Source: Caulobacter sp. 17J80-11
Lineage (GTDB): Bacteria; Pseudomonadota; Alphaproteobacteria; Caulobacterales; Caulobacteraceae
NCBI RefSeq assembly: GCF_014349105.1
Contig: NZ_JACSJI010000006.1
Coordinates: 163,242 to 227,241 of the forward strand
Reading direction: 5' to 3'
Length of the DNA: 64,000 nucleotides
Shown: positions 61,217 through 64,000 of the stretch, piece after piece
How the letters are laid out: each line of letters opens with the position of its first letter
How positions within the stretch are numbered: the first letter of the stretch is position 1
Position numbers and translations under genes: made by a program
Notes under the pieces: model-generated
Databases searched by the model: none
Seen by the model: the letters and a program-made list of their open reading frames with translations, nothing else
What the model was told of the DNA's origin: nothing

Positions 61217-61690
61217 ATGTCGCGTCGTCGTCGCGCAGAGAAGCGTCAGGTTCTGCCGGATCCGAAGTTCGGAGACCTGGTCGTCACGAAGTTCATGAAC
61301 TACGTGATGTACGAAGGCAAAAAAGCCGTGGCCGAAAACATCGTCTACGGCGCCTTCGACATCCTGGCCGCCAAGCGCAAGGACGTTCAGCCGCTGGAAG
61401 CTTTCCACGCCGCGCTGGACAACGTCGCGCCGGCCGTGGAAGTGCGTTCCCGCCGGGTCGGCGGCGCCACCTACCAGGTGCCGGTCGAAGTCCGTCCGGA
61501 CCGCCGCCGCGCCCTGGCCATCCGCTGGCTGGTCAACGCCGCGCGCAACCGCGGTGAAAACACCATGACCGAGAAGCTCGCCGCCGAGCTGCTCGACGCC
61601 TCCAACAACCGCGGCACCGCCGTGAAAAAGCGCGAAGACACCCACAAGATGGCGGAAGCCAACCGGGCGTTCTCGCACTACCGCTGGTAA
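61217..61690 (+). CDS. rpsG: 30S ribosomal protein S7
   Basis: A 157-residue assembly-initiating protein of the small subunit head, with [19 protein letters not shown] at the N-terminus and [19 protein letters not shown]. It follows rpsL by 26 bp in the classical str operon order. Confidence 0.99.
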   Translation: MSRRRRAEKRQVLPDPKFGDLVVTKFMNYVMYEGKKAVAENIVYGAFDILAAKRKDVQPLEAFHAALDNVAPAVEVRSRRVGGATYQVPVEVRPDRRRALAIRWLVNAARNRGENTMTEKLAAELLDASNNRGTAVKKREDTHKMAEANRAFSHYRW

Positions 61691-61721
61691 CGAGCTCCAG
61701 CGACCTTTGCGTGCTTTTCGG

Positions 61722-61750
61722 CGCGGGCGGTTTGGGATAAACCGCCCGCG
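61722..61750 (+). terminator. Hairpin between rpsG and fusA
   Basis: CGCGGGCGGTTT (61722-61733) pairs exactly with AAACCGCCCGCG (61739-61750) across GGGAT. There is no T run, so it may attenuate transcription or protect the rpsL-rpsG mRNA rather than end it. Confidence 0.5.
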
Positions 61751-61795
61751 TCGTTCGTCCATCTCCCCGAACGCCCCGCGAACCCGAGCTTAATT

Positions 61796-63874
<2,079 letters not shown>

Positions 63875-63909
63875 CCCCTGAAACCTTAGGACACGCCCCG
63901 TTTCAGGGG
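63875..63909 (+). other. Hairpin between fusA and tuf
   Basis: CCCCTGAAAC (63875-63884) is perfectly inverted as GTTTCAGGGG (63900-63909), with a 15-nt loop, directly after the fusA stop and 14 bp before the tuf ATG. Confidence 0.55.
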
Positions 63910-63923
63910 CCGGAGCTAGAGAA

Positions 63924-64000
63924 ATGGCCAAGGAAAAGTTCGAACGTAACAAGCCGCACTGCAACATCGGCACGATCGGTCACGTCGACCACGGCAAGAC
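63924..64000 (+). CDS. tuf: Elongation factor Tu, 5' end (3' part outside the window)
   Basis: The ATG at 63924 opens a frame encoding [20 protein letters not shown], then DHGK, the invariant EF-Tu N-terminus and start of the P-loop. The window ends after about 25 codons. EF-Tu delivers aminoacyl-tRNA to the ribosome. Confidence 0.97.
   Translation, partial: MAKEKFERNKPHCNIGTIGHVDHGK

Overview
The window is about 64 kb of very GC-rich bacterial DNA with no plasmid, phage, insertion-sequence or CRISPR signature. Gene content points to an alphaproteobacterium of the Caulobacterales, most like Caulobacter or Phenylobacterium. The evidence is a lovK-lovR blue-light kinase and response-regulator pair, an ETF-ubiquinone oxidoreductase, -35/-10 elements resembling the Caulobacter housekeeping consensus, and dispersed palindromes of alphaproteobacterial type. 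The genus is an inference. Nearly all genes are chromosomal housekeeping or envelope genes.

Layout, left to right. 1-3.1 kb: the 3' part of valS overlaps tlyA, which seems to start at CTG. 3.2-4.6 kb: two paralogous secreted glycine-zipper proteins, each with a GTTCA-N5-GTTCA direct repeat about 100 bp upstream. 4.8-11.6 kb: an RlmD-like RNA methyltransferase, a second methyltransferase, a radical SAM protein, a TraB/GumN-like protein, an SRPBCC-ArsR pair whose promoter lies between two palindromes, and two small glycosyltransferases. 11.6-20 kb: lytic transglycosylase, family 4 uracil-DNA glycosylase, ETF-QO, a TPR protein overlapping ispE, and two secreted proteins, one with a fasciclin domain. 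20-26.2 kb: glyQ, a small unknown gene, glyS and ppdK. 26.5-34 kb: an M48 protease, a FabH-like synthase downstream of an NrtR-like regulator, a tyrosine phosphatase and an HD hydrolase, then a universal stress protein, a hypothetical, a slipin and a YczE-like membrane protein.

34.2-49.8 kb is the transcription and translation core: tRNA-Trp, secE, nusG, rplK, rplA; then a non-ribosomal insert (GST and arginine deiminase on the minus strand, a membrane protein on the plus strand); then rplJ, rplL, a TonB-domain protein, rpoB and rpoC. 49.8-53.8 kb holds four glycosyltransferases: two GT25-like genes transcribed divergently and two GT4 genes in tandem. 54-55.5 kb is lovK-lovR. 55.5-60.5 kb is a minus-strand operon: EF-hand lipoprotein, MacA-like adaptor with an extra Spy/CpxP-like helical segment, ABC ATPase, MacB-like permease, methyltransferase. 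The window ends in the str operon: rpsL, rpsG, fusA and the start of tuf.

No single unknown defence-type or mobile system stands out. The most interesting points are a LOV kinase lacking the conserved active-site glutamine, the MacA adaptor with its inserted domain beside an EF-hand lipoprotein, the shared direct repeat before the glycine-zipper paralogs, the palindrome-bracketed SRPBCC-ArsR promoter, the unknown gene fixed between glyQ and glyS, and the HD/phosphatase/NrtR/FabH gene string.
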